Assembly (NCBI GenBank): GCA_013792075.1
Contig: VMSR01000292.1
Coordinates: forward strand, 1-55,541
From: Desulfobacula sp.
GTDB lineage: Bacteria; Desulfobacterota; Desulfobacteria; Desulfobacterales; Desulfobacteraceae
Direction: 5' to 3'
Length of the DNA: 55,541 nucleotides
Position numbers and translations under genes: made by a program. Positions 1 through 7,472 of this stretch are shown here, piece by piece. Each line of letters starts with the position of its first letter. The first letter of the stretch is position 1. The notes beneath the pieces were generated by a model that was not told the DNA's origin, ran no database searches, and was given only the letters and a program-made list of their open reading frames with translations.

Positions 1-6
1 AACTAA

Positions 7-363
7 TTATACACTATAATAACAGGCGTTTCGAGCCTTTTCTCTCTTTTTTATTACTTAAATCAAGCTTGTTTTGGGGTTAGTACGTTTATTGCTTTGA
101 GGTTAACTAATAGTGAGGATCAATCAAAAATAACAAGTTTTGCACCTAATAATTTTGCAACATTTTTAAAATCATTATCCTCATTAGGGAATGGTAATGC
201 CTTTGTTATTAGCGAATCAATGAAAATTCCAATGAAAATCAAAATACCTTTATTGGACTCAGTTGGCAACATACATTTTGATAAAAAAATTGGTGTTTGG
301 TCCGAAAAAAGAAAAAAAGATTTTAGCTATATTAAAACCATTGAGAGATGGATTCAAAAATAA
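7..363 (+). pseudogene. C-terminal remnant of a HerA/DUF87-like ATPase
   Basis: The frame is open from about base 7 and holds FIALRLTNSEDQ followed by a segment ending in IPMKIKIPL. This resembles the C-terminal part of HerA/DUF87 DNA-translocating ATPases, where an 'IALRLTN..D' stretch precedes a short beta-rich tail. The Walker motifs are absent. An in-frame stop lies at 4-6, and the stretch before FIALRL does not match the family well, so even allowing for the window edge the gene looks broken rather than merely cut. No credible start codon or ribosome site precedes it; a TTG at 97 is the only start-like codon near the conserved part. Confidence in the family is moderate and rests on this short conserved stretch. 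Confidence 0.5.
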
Positions 364-399
364 ATTGATATACAAAATTTAAATTGGAAAGGAATTGAT

Positions 400-651
400 A
401 TGCAAGATTTAGATTGGAAAGAAATTGGATTTGATTCAGATATGATTAATAGGATAGCTTCTTCAGGCAATGATTTATATGTTGAATTTAAAAATGATAG
501 TGGTTACAAATATTCCAACGTACCATTAGAAATTTTTCAGAGAATAATGAACAAAGAATGTATTAGCAAAAGTAAAGGCAGACCGTCATATGGTTCTACT
601 TTTCACAAGTTAGTTAAAACAGCAGGTTATCAGTACCAGCAATATAAATAG
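400..651 (+). CDS. KTSC-domain protein
   Basis: An 83-residue protein that fits the KTSC domain: an N-terminal 'IGFDSD' strand, then 'LYVEFKNDSGYKYSNVP' and a C-terminal helix with K-S-K-G and a 'STFHKLVK' end. KTSC domains are small RNA- or nucleic-acid-associated modules named after the C-terminus of some lysyl-tRNA synthetases; the role of free-standing copies is unknown. A GGAAAGGAATT ribosome-binding region lies 8-14 bases upstream of the ATG. It stands between the ATPase remnant and the IS66 element in AT-rich DNA, consistent with an accessory island. No operon partner is visible. Confidence 0.65.
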   Translation: MQDLDWKEIGFDSDMINRIASSGNDLYVEFKNDSGYKYSNVPLEIFQRIMNKECISKSKGRPSYGSTFHKLVKTAGYQYQQYK

Positions 652-743
652 TTACATAATAAACTCCGATTTTGGAATTAAAACAGAGTGATCATGGTTT
701 CAATTTTTAACAGAAAATGGTCTTGAGTTGTATCAGTACATTA

Positions 744-767
744 GTAAGCGTATTTTAAACCCCATCT
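744..767 (+). repeat. IS66 left inverted repeat
   Basis: Begins GTAAGCGTATTTTAAACCCC and is the reverse complement of 3100-3123 except for one base (T versus A at the 11th position). It lies downstream of tnpC and marks the element's outer end, flanked by the target-duplication copy at 736-743. Confidence 0.92.
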
Positions 768-791
768 GTTCAACATAATAAAAATGGGATA

Positions 792-2336
792 TCAATCAGC
801 GGCGGGTCCTGCAAGAGCACTTTTTTCGACATTATGGGGAAGCAGTGCCTCAAAATCCTTCGTAGTCATGGCTTCAGGAAGATGTTCAAAAAGATATTTC
901 AAATACCAGTAGGGATCATGGCCATTAGCCTTGGCAGTTTCAATCAGGCTGTAGATTGCTGCACTGGCATTGGCGCCTTCAGGGGAACAGGAGAACAACC
1001 AGTTTTTCCTGCCCACCACAAAGGGGCGAATGGCGTTTTCAACTTCATTATTGTCTGGCTTGATCCTGCCGTCCAGTGTGTAGCTGATCAGACGGGGCCA
1101 TTCGTTCAGGGTGTAATTGACGGCTTTGCCCAATAAACTTTTTGGGGGCACCTGGTTTATTCTTGCATCAAGCCATTTTTTAAACTCGTCAAGGATCGGG
1201 ATAGCTTCAGATTGCCTTCGAGCATAAAGTCGGTCCGGTGACAGTTCTTCCAGTCGTGCTTCCTTTTCGATTTTATAAAGTTTGCCTATGTATTTTAGAG
1301 CAGAGCCGGCATTGCCGGATGGATTCTGCTTGTTCCCGAGAGCCTTGGTCACTTCTTTAAATTTTCTGCGGGCATGGACCCAGCAACCCACATGAAGGAT
1401 ATCTTTTTTGTCATCAAGGAAATCATAACCACCATAACCGTCTGTCTGGACGATACCTTTGTATCCTTTTAAAAAACCAGCAGCCACATCACCGGATCGT
1501 GTCGCATGATATTGGAACAGGATAACCGGCTTACCGGGCGGCCCTCCTTTGAAGACCCACATATATGATTTTGATTTTTTAGGTTCTTTGAGAACTTGAA
1601 CCGTGGTCTCATCAATATTAATCACCGGACTTTCCAAAACAGAAGCCTGCATCATGGCGATGACTATTTCACACGCTTGCGCTGTTTTCATGGCCCAGTT
1701 GCACATGGTTGCCCGGCCAAGTTCAACCCCGATTCTGGAAAACTGTTTCTCCTGCCGGTAAAATGGAAGGGCATCAGCAAACTTGGCTGTTAAAATATGA
1801 GCCAGAAGCCCTGGGGTGGCTATGCTTTTGGGGATGATCTGTTCGGGCATCCTGGCAATGGATACGGTTGGACCATCATCATCAACACCTTCGCAGTTCT
1901 TACAGGCATATTTGTACCGGATATTCCGGATAACCCTTACTTTGGCAGGAATGTAATCCAATTGTTCGGATACTTCTTCACCAATACGGGATTTAAGGCA
2001 TCCGCAGGCACATTGTCTTTCTTCTTCTGTGAGTTCATGGATAACATCTACCCTCGGGAGATCAACGGATAAGGGCTTCCGGCCTCTTTTCTGCCGGGTA
2101 TGTGAAGCAACAATTGTTTCTTCGGGTTCTTCTAATATGGGAAGCTGTGGTTCAGGTATATCAAACAAAGAAAGCTGACCGTCATCCTTTGGGGTTTTTT
2201 CTGATCTTCGACCAAAAAGTTTATCCTGAAGATACTTGACCTGTTCTTGTAAAATCTGATTTTCATCAAACAAATTCAGAGCGATTTTTTTGATTTCATC
2301 AGGGTCTTGGGTATGGGATAATTTCTCTTTGGTCAT
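792..2336 (-). CDS. tnpC: IS66 family transposase TnpC
   Basis: 514 residues, the usual size of the IS66 DDE transposase. An N-terminal leucine-rich helix (about 25-45, 'ENQILQEQVKYLQDKLFGRRSEK') is followed by a Cys-rich zinc-finger segment around 108-150 with CACG and CKNC pairs. The catalytic core shows 'INIDETTVQV' (first Asp), 'VQTDGYGGYD' (second Asp) and 'PDNNEVENAIRPFVVGRKNWLF' split here as its NEVENAIRP Glu motif. The C-terminus has the IS66 'NGHDPYWYLKYLFEHLP' tail region. No frame damage is seen. It is the last gene of tnpABC. Confidence 0.95.
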   Translation of the reverse strand: MTKEKLSHTQDPDEIKKIALNLFDENQILQEQVKYLQDKLFGRRSEKTPKDDGQLSLFDIPEPQLPILEEPEETIVASHTRQKRGRKPLSVDLPRVDVIHELTEEERQCACGCLKSRIGEEVSEQLDYIPAKVRVIRNIRYKYACKNCEGVDDDGPTVSIARMPEQIIPKSIATPGLLAHILTAKFADALPFYRQEKQFSRIGVELGRATMCNWAMKTAQACEIVIAMMQASVLESPVINIDETTVQVLKEPKKSKSYMWVFKGGPPGKPVILFQYHATRSGDVAAGFLKGYKGIVQTDGYGGYDFLDDKKDILHVGCWVHARRKFKEVTKALGNKQNPSGNAGSALKYIGKLYKIEKEARLEELSPDRLYARRQSEAIPILDEFKKWLDARINQVPPKSLLGKAVNYTLNEWPRLISYTLDGRIKPDNNEVENAIRPFVVGRKNWLFSCSPEGANASAAIYSLIETAKANGHDPYWYLKYLFEHLPEAMTTKDFEALLPHNVEKSALAGPAAD

Positions 2337-2379
2337 GCTCTGTATATAGCATAACCACGCGGCTTTTCATAGTTTTTAT

Positions 2380-2730
2380 TTAAAAAATTGCCGAATATTT
2401 CAAGGGTTTATGAGCCTGGTGGATATTGAGACCGGCAATCAGCCAGGACAACTCCCGGCTGCCGATATCCATAACCTCTTTTTGAGTTCCTGGCCACTTG
2501 AACCGGTCTTTTTCAAGCCGTTTCTGCCACAGACAAAAACCATTCTTATCCCAATAAAGGATTTTGAGTATGGTTCGGTTTCGATTGCAAAATACAAACA
2601 AGTGCCCGGAGAAAATATCCTTTTGCATTTGCTCACTGGCGATGATGGACAGCCCATTTATAGATTTGCGCATATCGGTTGCACCCAGTGCTAAAAAAAC
2701 TTTTGTATTTGATGACAACGGTAACATCAC
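2380..2730 (-). CDS. tnpB: IS66 accessory protein TnpB
   Basis: 116 residues with the IS66 Orf2 signature: 'ATDMRKSINGL', then 'GHLFVFCNRNRTILKILYWDKNGF' in conserved order (positions about 17-80). TnpB is required together with TnpA and TnpC for IS66 transposition, but its biochemical role is not known. Its ATG overlaps the tnpA stop by four bases (2727-2730), indicating translational coupling. It ends 43 bases before tnpC. Confidence 0.93.
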   Translation of the reverse strand: MMLPLSSNTKVFLALGATDMRKSINGLSIIASEQMQKDIFSGHLFVFCNRNRTILKILYWDKNGFCLWQKRLEKDRFKWPGTQKEVMDIGSRELSWLIAGLNIHQAHKPLKYSAIF

Positions 2731-3047
2731 AGAACCCTCAGTGTCGCCAACACAAGTTCAAGCGTCACCTGAGAAAATCCCTCAGGTATTTCTATCTGAA
2801 GTCCGGGGCCGATATTTAATTTTAGATTAGATGGGCAGATCCTTATCGGTTCTGGTGGAATCTGAACAAATTTGACCGGAAGATGAGTTCCTTTTAATTT
2901 GATTTTCCAATAGGTAAACCGATGCGCTATTAAATCGTTCTGTCTACAGTATTCCCTTTGGCTCAAGCCGGATGCTGACCACTGTTCAAGATGGGTTTTC
3001 CAGAAGGTGTGGCGCTCCTGGTTCTTTTCTTTCCACGTTTTTTCCAT
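2727..3047 (-). CDS. tnpA: IS66 accessory protein TnpA
   Basis: 106 residues. The N-terminal half contains 'FWKTHLEQWSASGLSQREYC', a helix-turn-helix-like region typical of IS66 Orf1, followed by 'ITYWKIKLK'-type sequence (here FTYWKIKLKG). It is thought to bind DNA in the transposition complex. A GGAGG-type ribosome site precedes the start (plus-strand CCTCC at 3056-3060). It is the first gene of the element and overlaps tnpB by ATGA. Confidence 0.88.
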   Translation of the reverse strand: MEKTWKEKNQERHTFWKTHLEQWSASGLSQREYCRQNDLIAHRFTYWKIKLKGTHLPVKFVQIPPEPIRICPSNLKLNIGPGLQIEIPEGFSQVTLELVLATLRVL

Positions 3048-3099
3048 TTTAATGCCTCCTTTTTTGAAGGCATATTATTTCATGGCTGCACGATTTTGA

Positions 3100-3123
3100 A
3101 GATGGGGTTTAATATACGCTTAC
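3100..3123 (-). repeat. IS66 right inverted repeat
   Basis: The partner of 744-767, 23 of 24 positions matching. It lies about 50 bp upstream of tnpA and so also sits in the promoter region of the transposition genes. The flanking 8 bases 3124-3131 are the second target-duplication copy with one mismatch. Confidence 0.92.
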
Positions 3124-3416
3124 GTATATTAAAGATTTCTCTCTGCGGACTTTGTCTATACTTCCGGGGTTTTCACTGGGGGATTTTTAGTCCTGACTAT
3201 AGCCAGTAAACCCTTAAAATTCTCTCGGTTTGACCTTTCAGACCGTCAAAAATTTTATCAAAATTTGAACTGGTATCATTGATAATATGAACGTTATATG
3301 GCCATTGCCATTAGGATAATTAACCTTGAGCCCAGTCAAACCTTTTGATATGGCAATAAAAAAACTATCCTGCAAAATGTCCTAAAGCGTTTCCAGTTTT
3401 TCATTATCGATATGGG
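3124..3416. other. Intergenic, no recognised gene
   Basis: Apart from the target-duplication copy at its left edge, this stretch of 293 bases shows no open frame with family features, no RNA gene and no clear terminator. The DNA before the IS (652-735) is equally featureless, so it cannot be said that the insertion broke a gene. Confidence 0.5.
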
Positions 3417-4268
3417 TTACGTTGGTTCATCTAAATCGTTGTACTGAACATCAATGGGTTTGGGGAATCCCCTTAATTCTCTATGGCCACCCCAGCTTAG
3501 CCCCGCAGTCTCATTGATTGCCGTTTTAATATGCTGAATGTCGAATTCAGGGTGATATGCAATATCTAACCAACTCCGTATAGATTTTATGTCTTTCAGT
3601 TTTAAGAAGTATTTGTCCCGCTGTGCAAGTGTTAGAGCATACTCCTTTGCATCCTTAGTGAAATAGCTGCTACTCACAAGATAACCATGATATACGTCAT
3701 CCAATGCCGCCAATGCTCCAACGAAGCTTCTGACGATACCTACACTGATTGGTCGATTGGGATGATAGCGTTTTACTTCTACGGCTACTGGCCCGTCATT
3801 TGTATCAAATCCGTATAGATCAATACCTCCATCTCTACTCTTAGCCGTCAATTCTAAAGAACAATCCGTTACTGCATTCATTAAATCTCGTATGAAGACC
3901 TCAAAATCATATGGATTTATTTGTTGGACTTTATCCAAATCCCTATAAAAATCGGCTATGAGGAATTTTGAGAGCGCGTCGGATACTGGAAGTTGTTTAA
4001 GGTTGGCTTGGTAATAATTCCACCAGGGATCCTCGTTTTCACCATAAATATAACCGTCATTCAGATCCCACCATCCACATTTGGGGCAAAGCGAATAAAC
4101 GAACTCCTCCATCTCAACACCACCTCCGGACGGATATTCGTCTTCTCCTTTTAAAAGTTTGGTATTACAATATTTGCAGTTTCTATAAGCTGCCAAAGGG
4201 CCGGGACTGCATTCTCTATCACCGTCTTTAGGTTCGATAAATTCGATGCTTCGATATGTATAATCCAT
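3417..4268 (-). CDS. Mrr-like restriction endonuclease-fold protein with zinc ribbon
   Basis: 283 residues. The N-terminal part carries two Cys pairs (C31/C34 in CKYC and C61/C64 in CPKC), which can form a zinc ribbon. The C-terminal half has the PD-(D/E)XK nuclease pattern of the Mrr_cat family: 'DGGIDLYG' (D150) followed by 'VAVEVKRY' (E164, K166) and a helix with 'FVGALAALDDVYHGYLVSSSYFTKDAKEYA', seen only in parts here. Such proteins cleave (often modified) DNA, and stand-alone copies are thought to restrict foreign DNA. It is transcribed alone. The zinc-ribbon fusion could recognise DNA or another protein; that is inference. Confidence 0.75.
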   Translation of the reverse strand: MDYTYRSIEFIEPKDGDRECSPGPLAAYRNCKYCNTKLLKGEDEYPSGGGVEMEEFVYSLCPKCGWWDLNDGYIYGENEDPWWNYYQANLKQLPVSDALSKFLIADFYRDLDKVQQINPYDFEVFIRDLMNAVTDCSLELTAKSRDGGIDLYGFDTNDGPVAVEVKRYHPNRPISVGIVRSFVGALAALDDVYHGYLVSSSYFTKDAKEYALTLAQRDKYFLKLKDIKSIRSWLDIAYHPEFDIQHIKTAINETAGLSWGGHRELRGFPKPIDVQYNDLDEPT

Positions 4269-4666
4269 TTTTATAATCCAAATTTTTGCGCATAGTGTAC
4301 ATTTCAGGTACTTCCTTTCCCATCTTTGAGAATTTTAAAACTTGTTCTCAAAAAAACGGAAATGGATTTAACGGTGGATTCTGTCGCACATATAAAATAA
4401 GCCGAGCAAAGTTATACTCACTGACCTTCAATTTACCCCCTGGCCGGTCATGCTTTTAATTTGAATATCAGTCATGCCATCCCTTGTTTTTCTTTGCTGG
4501 CCGTCCGGATCTGCCGGGTGCCGTGTCCCTATTTTGTTTCAATTAATCATATTATTTTAATCTCTTTACCCTGGAGAGTTTTTGAAAGGGAAAGGCAATA
4601 CAGAATTCCAATTTATCGGGTTTGGCTAAGGCCTGGCTGTCCAATACTTGCAACTTATTATTTGTT
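4269..4666. other. Intergenic, 398 bases, no recognised gene
   Basis: This holds the promoter region of the leftward nuclease gene and the 3' side of the exported protein gene. An open frame on the plus strand from 4461 overlaps the PEP-CTERM gene antisense, has odd composition and no family features, and is not called. Confidence 0.45.
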
Positions 4667-5254
4667 TTATCCTGAAATCGATGATTGGTTTCGTTTTCTT
4701 AATAAGATTGTCATGATAAGCAAGCCGACACCCAATAACATCAGGGTTGTGGGTTCTGGCACCGCTGTCCACTCAGCATAAACTGCATTTGATGATATTG
4801 AAAGATCAAGGCTGAGAGGAGGACGAACTGCGCCAAAAACTCTATCCATAGTGTTTGTCGAGTGATTAAAAGCTTCTCCTACGTAGAATCTCGTTGGGTC
4901 GGTTGGGTCAATTGCGTATGGTGTCCAAACTGCTGCCCAGTTAGGATAACTGATGCCAAAAGTCAATGCGGGTGAGTTATCATAATCTCCTATAAAAACG
5001 TTGTCCAACAAGGCTTGAGAGGCCAAGCGTGCTGATAGCGATGTGGTGAACGTGAATTGCATATCAGGCCAGATTTCCATTGCTGATGCATCGATAAATG
5101 TCACGTCATATAATATGTCGTCGACTTCTACTCCAAATGCCCCATATAGTTGTCCGTCATGTACGTCTAAACTTGTTGCATGTGAGGAAGATATAGGGTT
5201 GCAAAAGACTACAAATAGTGAAATCAAAATAGTATGTAACAAATGTCTCAACAT
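4667..5254 (-). CDS. Exported PEP-CTERM sorting-domain protein
   Basis: 195 residues. An N-terminal signal peptide (hydrophobic about residues 3-20, Ala-containing cleavage area near 'SSHA') is followed by a secreted domain rich in Asp, Tyr and Thr. The C-terminus shows the complete tripartite PEP-CTERM signal: 'VPEPTT', a hydrophobic helix 'LMLLGVGLLIMTILL' and a basic RKR end. Such proteins are processed by an exosortase and linked to exopolysaccharide export. No exosortase or polysaccharide gene is in the window, so the machinery must be elsewhere. A GGGGGAG ribosome site precedes the ATG by about six bases. The central domain is not recognised. Confidence 0.8.
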   Translation of the reverse strand: MLRHLLHTILISLFVVFCNPISSSHATSLDVHDGQLYGAFGVEVDDILYDVTFIDASAMEIWPDMQFTFTTSLSARLASQALLDNVFIGDYDNSPALTFGISYPNWAAVWTPYAIDPTDPTRFYVGEAFNHSTNTMDRVFGAVRPPLSLDLSISSNAVYAEWTAVPEPTTLMLLGVGLLIMTILLRKRNQSSISG

Positions 5255-5630
5255 TAGTGCTCCCCCATATAAAAATTGCGGTTAGTTTACTTTTGAACCG
5301 AGGTGCTAAATATTCCATCACATCACTGATTAACTACAAAGAAAATTTATAAGATTGAAAGATCGCAGTATTAGAATATCAGATCGACATAATTGGACAA
5401 TATCAATATTCTGTAGAAAATTGCAACTGTAAAGATTATAGATAAGTTTAGTCTTCAGGAGTCAACCATACTTGCATAAATCATGATCAAAATTTTCAAT
5501 GAAAAATATTTTGATTTGCATTGGTATCCTAAAGATTTCATACAGAGCACTTTGTCTATTTGTTCCCTTCCCCAGTTATGGATTTAGAGCCTGGACTATT
5601 TATGATAGTGCCCGTATGTTATTCTTTTCT
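5255..5630. other. AT-rich spacer, possible left end of the Mu-like element
   Basis: There is no convincing gene in about 375 bases. In Mu-like elements the transposon's left end lies just outside the repressor gene, so the left transposase-binding end should fall here or slightly beyond. I could not pick out repeated end sites or a TG terminus by eye. A plus-strand frame 5560-5817 runs antisense to the repressor end and is rejected. Confidence 0.3.
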
Positions 5631-5804
5631 CTATTGCAATGAAGATATTAATATTTCTCTCATCTTTAATTTTAGTTCATTCCATAACCTTGTTACATGG
5701 GTTGAAACTTTTTCCATCGTAGAAGCAGTTATTCCCATATCTGTTTCAGTCATAATTTCTGTCATTAGAAAAAACACACAATCCATTTCGGTAATTTTTT
5801 TTTT
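5631..5804 (-). other. Probable true C-terminus of the repressor in shifted frame
   Basis: After the A10 run, the frame one base over continues to 5631 with a plausible helical tail: 'KITEMDCVFFLMTEIMTETD' then 'MGITASTMEKVSTHVTRLWNEL' in two pieces. In contrast the zero-frame tail is short and looks random (ending NDRNYD). With nine A instead of ten, the repressor would read straight into this tail, giving about 213 residues. Either a homopolymer error, a real mutation, or transcript slippage on the A run explains this. Confidence 0.5.
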
Positions 5805-6276
5805 CAGAAGAATATAATGAGGCAATAGGAATCCCCTTTTTTAATGCTGAAGATAATTGTCCTGTTCTAAAATCCCAGTTAGCAACTTTACATAAATAAT
5901 TCAATTCCTTTTCTGTTGGTACATACTCTCCATCCATATATGCCCCGTATTTTTCAATGCTAACTTCTGAGGGAAGATCACGAATAAAAGAGAGACAGTT
6001 TCCTTTTTTTAGACGTTGACGCAAGGCGTTATGAGCAGCAGTATGGGCTAATGGCGGTATTGGCGTTTCCTTTTGTCCTTCTCCCAACAATAACCATGTT
6101 GGGTTAATATAAAAAGTTTTGCAGATTTTAATAAGAGTTTTTGCGTCAGGGAACCCTTCTTCTTTTTCATATCGAACGAGTGTGCTTTTGTGTATACCCA
6201 CTTTTTGAGCAAAGTTCGCTATGGTTTCATAACCCCGGATTATTCTTATTCTCTCTCCAACTCCCAATAATTCCAT
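5746..6276 (-). CDS. Cro/CI-type phage repressor
   Basis: The intact frame gives 176 residues. Residues about 5-60 form a classical XRE helix-turn-helix: 'GERIRIIRGYETIANFAQKVGI' begins it and 'HKSTLVRYEKEEGFPDAKTLIKI' follows, ending in 'INPTWLLLGEG'. The remainder is a dimerisation or sensing region without a visible LexA-type Ser/Lys protease pair. It is transcribed leftward, divergent from the transposition operon, exactly as the c repressor of phage Mu, and should repress the early promoter. The last 20 or so residues follow a run of ten A on the coding strand (5795-5804) and may be out of frame: see the 5631-5804 entry. Confidence 0.8.
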   Translation of the reverse strand: MELLGVGERIRIIRGYETIANFAQKVGIHKSTLVRYEKEEGFPDAKTLIKICKTFYINPTWLLLGEGQKETPIPPLAHTAAHNALRQRLKKGNCLSFIRDLPSEVSIEKYGAYMDGEYVPTEKELNYLCKVANWDFRTGQLSSALKKGIPIASLYSSEKKNYRNGLCVFSNDRNYD

Positions 6277-6448
6277 TTTTAGACCCTTTTTTTACACTAA
6301 AAATAAGCTCTGTAGATTCAAAAAGAAAATAAGAACTCTGATTTGTCCAATAAAATCATTTTGATAAACAATTAATTGCTTAGAGTGGGCACCAAATATC
6401 AACCATCAAATATGAACTCGATAATAGCTAAAATAACTCAAAAATAGT

Positions 6449-6477
6449 TTGACAGCATCCATTTTTGATGTTAACAA
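6449..6477 (+). promoter_or_regulatory. Candidate early promoter
   Basis: TTGACA at 6449-6454, a 17-base spacer, then TAACAA at 6472-6477. The -35 is perfect, the -10 poor (3 of 6). It points rightward to the transposition operon, and the dyad at 6487-6525 lies immediately downstream where a repressor could block it. Confidence 0.4.
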
Positions 6478-6486
6478 CTTTTAAAG

Positions 6487-6525
6487 TAGTTCAAAAGAGG
6501 ATAAAAAACATTCAAATTTGAACTA
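6487..6525. promoter_or_regulatory. Candidate repressor operator dyad
   Basis: TAGTTCAAA (6487-6495) and TTTGAACTA (6517-6525) are perfect 9-bp inverted copies 21 bases apart, and the right copy overlaps a 12-bp palindrome TTCAAATTTGAA (6511-6522). Dyads of this kind in front of a phage early operon are the expected binding sites of an XRE repressor. Assignment is by position and symmetry only. Confidence 0.5.
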
Positions 6526-6666
6526 TACAAGTACAAGAACGGCCATATTTGCACACTGTTGAGCAAAAAGTAGCATAAAAACTTCAATTTTTACAACAAA
6601 AAGGAGGTGCCTCCCAAAAAAAATTTTTCAACAAATACACTGTAATTTTTTTAAGGGATAAAAACA

Positions 6667-7209
6667 ATGTCCAGACCGAAGAAAAGAATAGACGATAGAC
6701 AGATGGAGTTCAATTTCACTTTTGGCAAAAAAGTGGATGATTTTATCCGTCATAAAGAACAAATCCAGAAGGCCATTGATGAGGGTCCCAAAGTCCCCAA
6801 AAAAGTAGAAAACGAATTTGAACTCTCCATTGTCATTGCCGCAGGTATCAAACGGGCCATAGACAAATCCGGCTTAAGCCGTGAACAGATCGTCGATAAG
6901 ATCAACGAGTATTTTGGCCGCACAAAAGACGCATCCCACCAGGATGACCCCACCTGCCGGAACCCTTTAACAATTAACATGTTTAACAATTATCTGAGCA
7001 AACCGGCCACCTGTCCCATCCCGGCCTATTACCTGTTTGCCATTCACCATGTCACAAAATCTTTGGCCCCTGCCAGGGCCATTGTCGCCGCTGAGGATGC
7101 CAAGATTGCCACAGGATCAGAGATCAGGCAAATGCACCTCGGCAAGCTTGAAGAACACATTCTTGAAATCAAGAAACTAAAACAAGAAATCAAAACCAGG
7201 AGGCAATAA
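6667..7209 (+). CDS. Unknown protein, first gene of Mu-like early operon
   Basis: 180 residues, not recognised as a named family. The first 40 residues are basic and polar; the middle (about 50-135) looks helical with 'IVIAAGIKRAIDKSGLSREQIVDKINEYF', a stretch resembling a helix-turn-helix and followed by 'LTINMFNNYLS'. The last 25 residues, 'KLEEHILEIKKLKQEIK', form a likely coiled coil. First place in the early operon and the helix-turn-helix-like pattern suggest a DNA-binding regulator with a role like Mu Ner, but this is inference. Its stop codon overlaps the next start by one base (TAATG). Confidence 0.6.
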   Translation: MSRPKKRIDDRQMEFNFTFGKKVDDFIRHKEQIQKAIDEGPKVPKKVENEFELSIVIAAGIKRAIDKSGLSREQIVDKINEYFGRTKDASHQDDPTCRNPLTINMFNNYLSKPATCPIPAYYLFAIHHVTKSLAPARAIVAAEDAKIATGSEIRQMHLGKLEEHILEIKKLKQEIKTRRQ

Positions 7210-7442
7210 TGAACGCAAAAACCAACAATAAAGCCAAGATCGACCCGGAGATAGAGATCAGGGTCTATATGCTCAGGAACAAAATAAAGGTGGCAGATAT
7301 TGCCAGGGCCAGCAAAAAGACACCCGGAGCCGTCACCCGGTTTTTGGCTCGTGATTTCAATTGTCCCCCAATTGCAGATTTTTTTAAACAAAAAGGCTGT
7401 CCGGGTGAATTCTTTGACGGCAACGGGGTAAAGGCTGCTTAA
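7209..7442 (+). CDS. Small helix-turn-helix protein (Ner-like role)
   Basis: 77 residues. 'IRVYMLRNKIKVADIARASK' with 'TPGAVTRFLAR' is a good helix-turn-helix arrangement, as in Cro/Ner-type early regulators of Mu-like phages. The C-terminus 'FFKQKGCPGEFFDG' is also seen in small phage DNA-binding proteins ending with a Cys-Pro. Translationally coupled to the preceding gene through a one-base overlap. Likely a second operon regulator; the exact family is not certain. Confidence 0.6.
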   Translation: MNAKTNNKAKIDPEIEIRVYMLRNKIKVADIARASKKTPGAVTRFLARDFNCPPIADFFKQKGCPGEFFDGNGVKAA

Positions 7443-7472
7443 ACGGCAATATTCAGAGTGGAGGTAAACCAA

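Larger units (their letters stand above)
744..3123 (-). mobile_element. IS66-family insertion sequence, apparently complete
   Basis: A 2380-bp element bounded by 24-bp inverted repeats (744-767 and 3100-3123) that differ at one position and begin GTAAGCGTA, typical of IS66. It carries the three usual genes tnpA, tnpB and tnpC, all leftward. The 8 bases outside each end, GTACATTA (736-743) and GTATATTA (3124-3131), match at 7 of 8, the expected target duplication length for this family. All three reading frames are open, so the copy may be active or was so recently. Confidence 0.95.
6277..6666. promoter_or_regulatory. Divergent regulatory region between repressor and early operon
   Basis: About 390 AT-rich bases with no gene, placed where Mu-type elements keep the repressor operators and the divergent early promoter. 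It contains symmetric TTCAAA/TTTGAA sequences (see 6487-6525), a sigma-70-like promoter candidate (6449-6477) and a small palindrome GGAGGTGCCTCC at about 6603-6614 of unknown role. A weak AAGGGA ribosome site lies before the 6667 start. Confidence 0.55.

Noticed and set aside
4461-4781. Plus-strand open frame overlapping the PEP-CTERM gene
   Set aside because: Overlaps a well-supported gene antisense and has no protein-like features.
5560-5817. Plus-strand open frame of 85 codons
   Set aside because: Antisense to the repressor's alternate C-terminus, hydrophobic random texture, no ribosome site.
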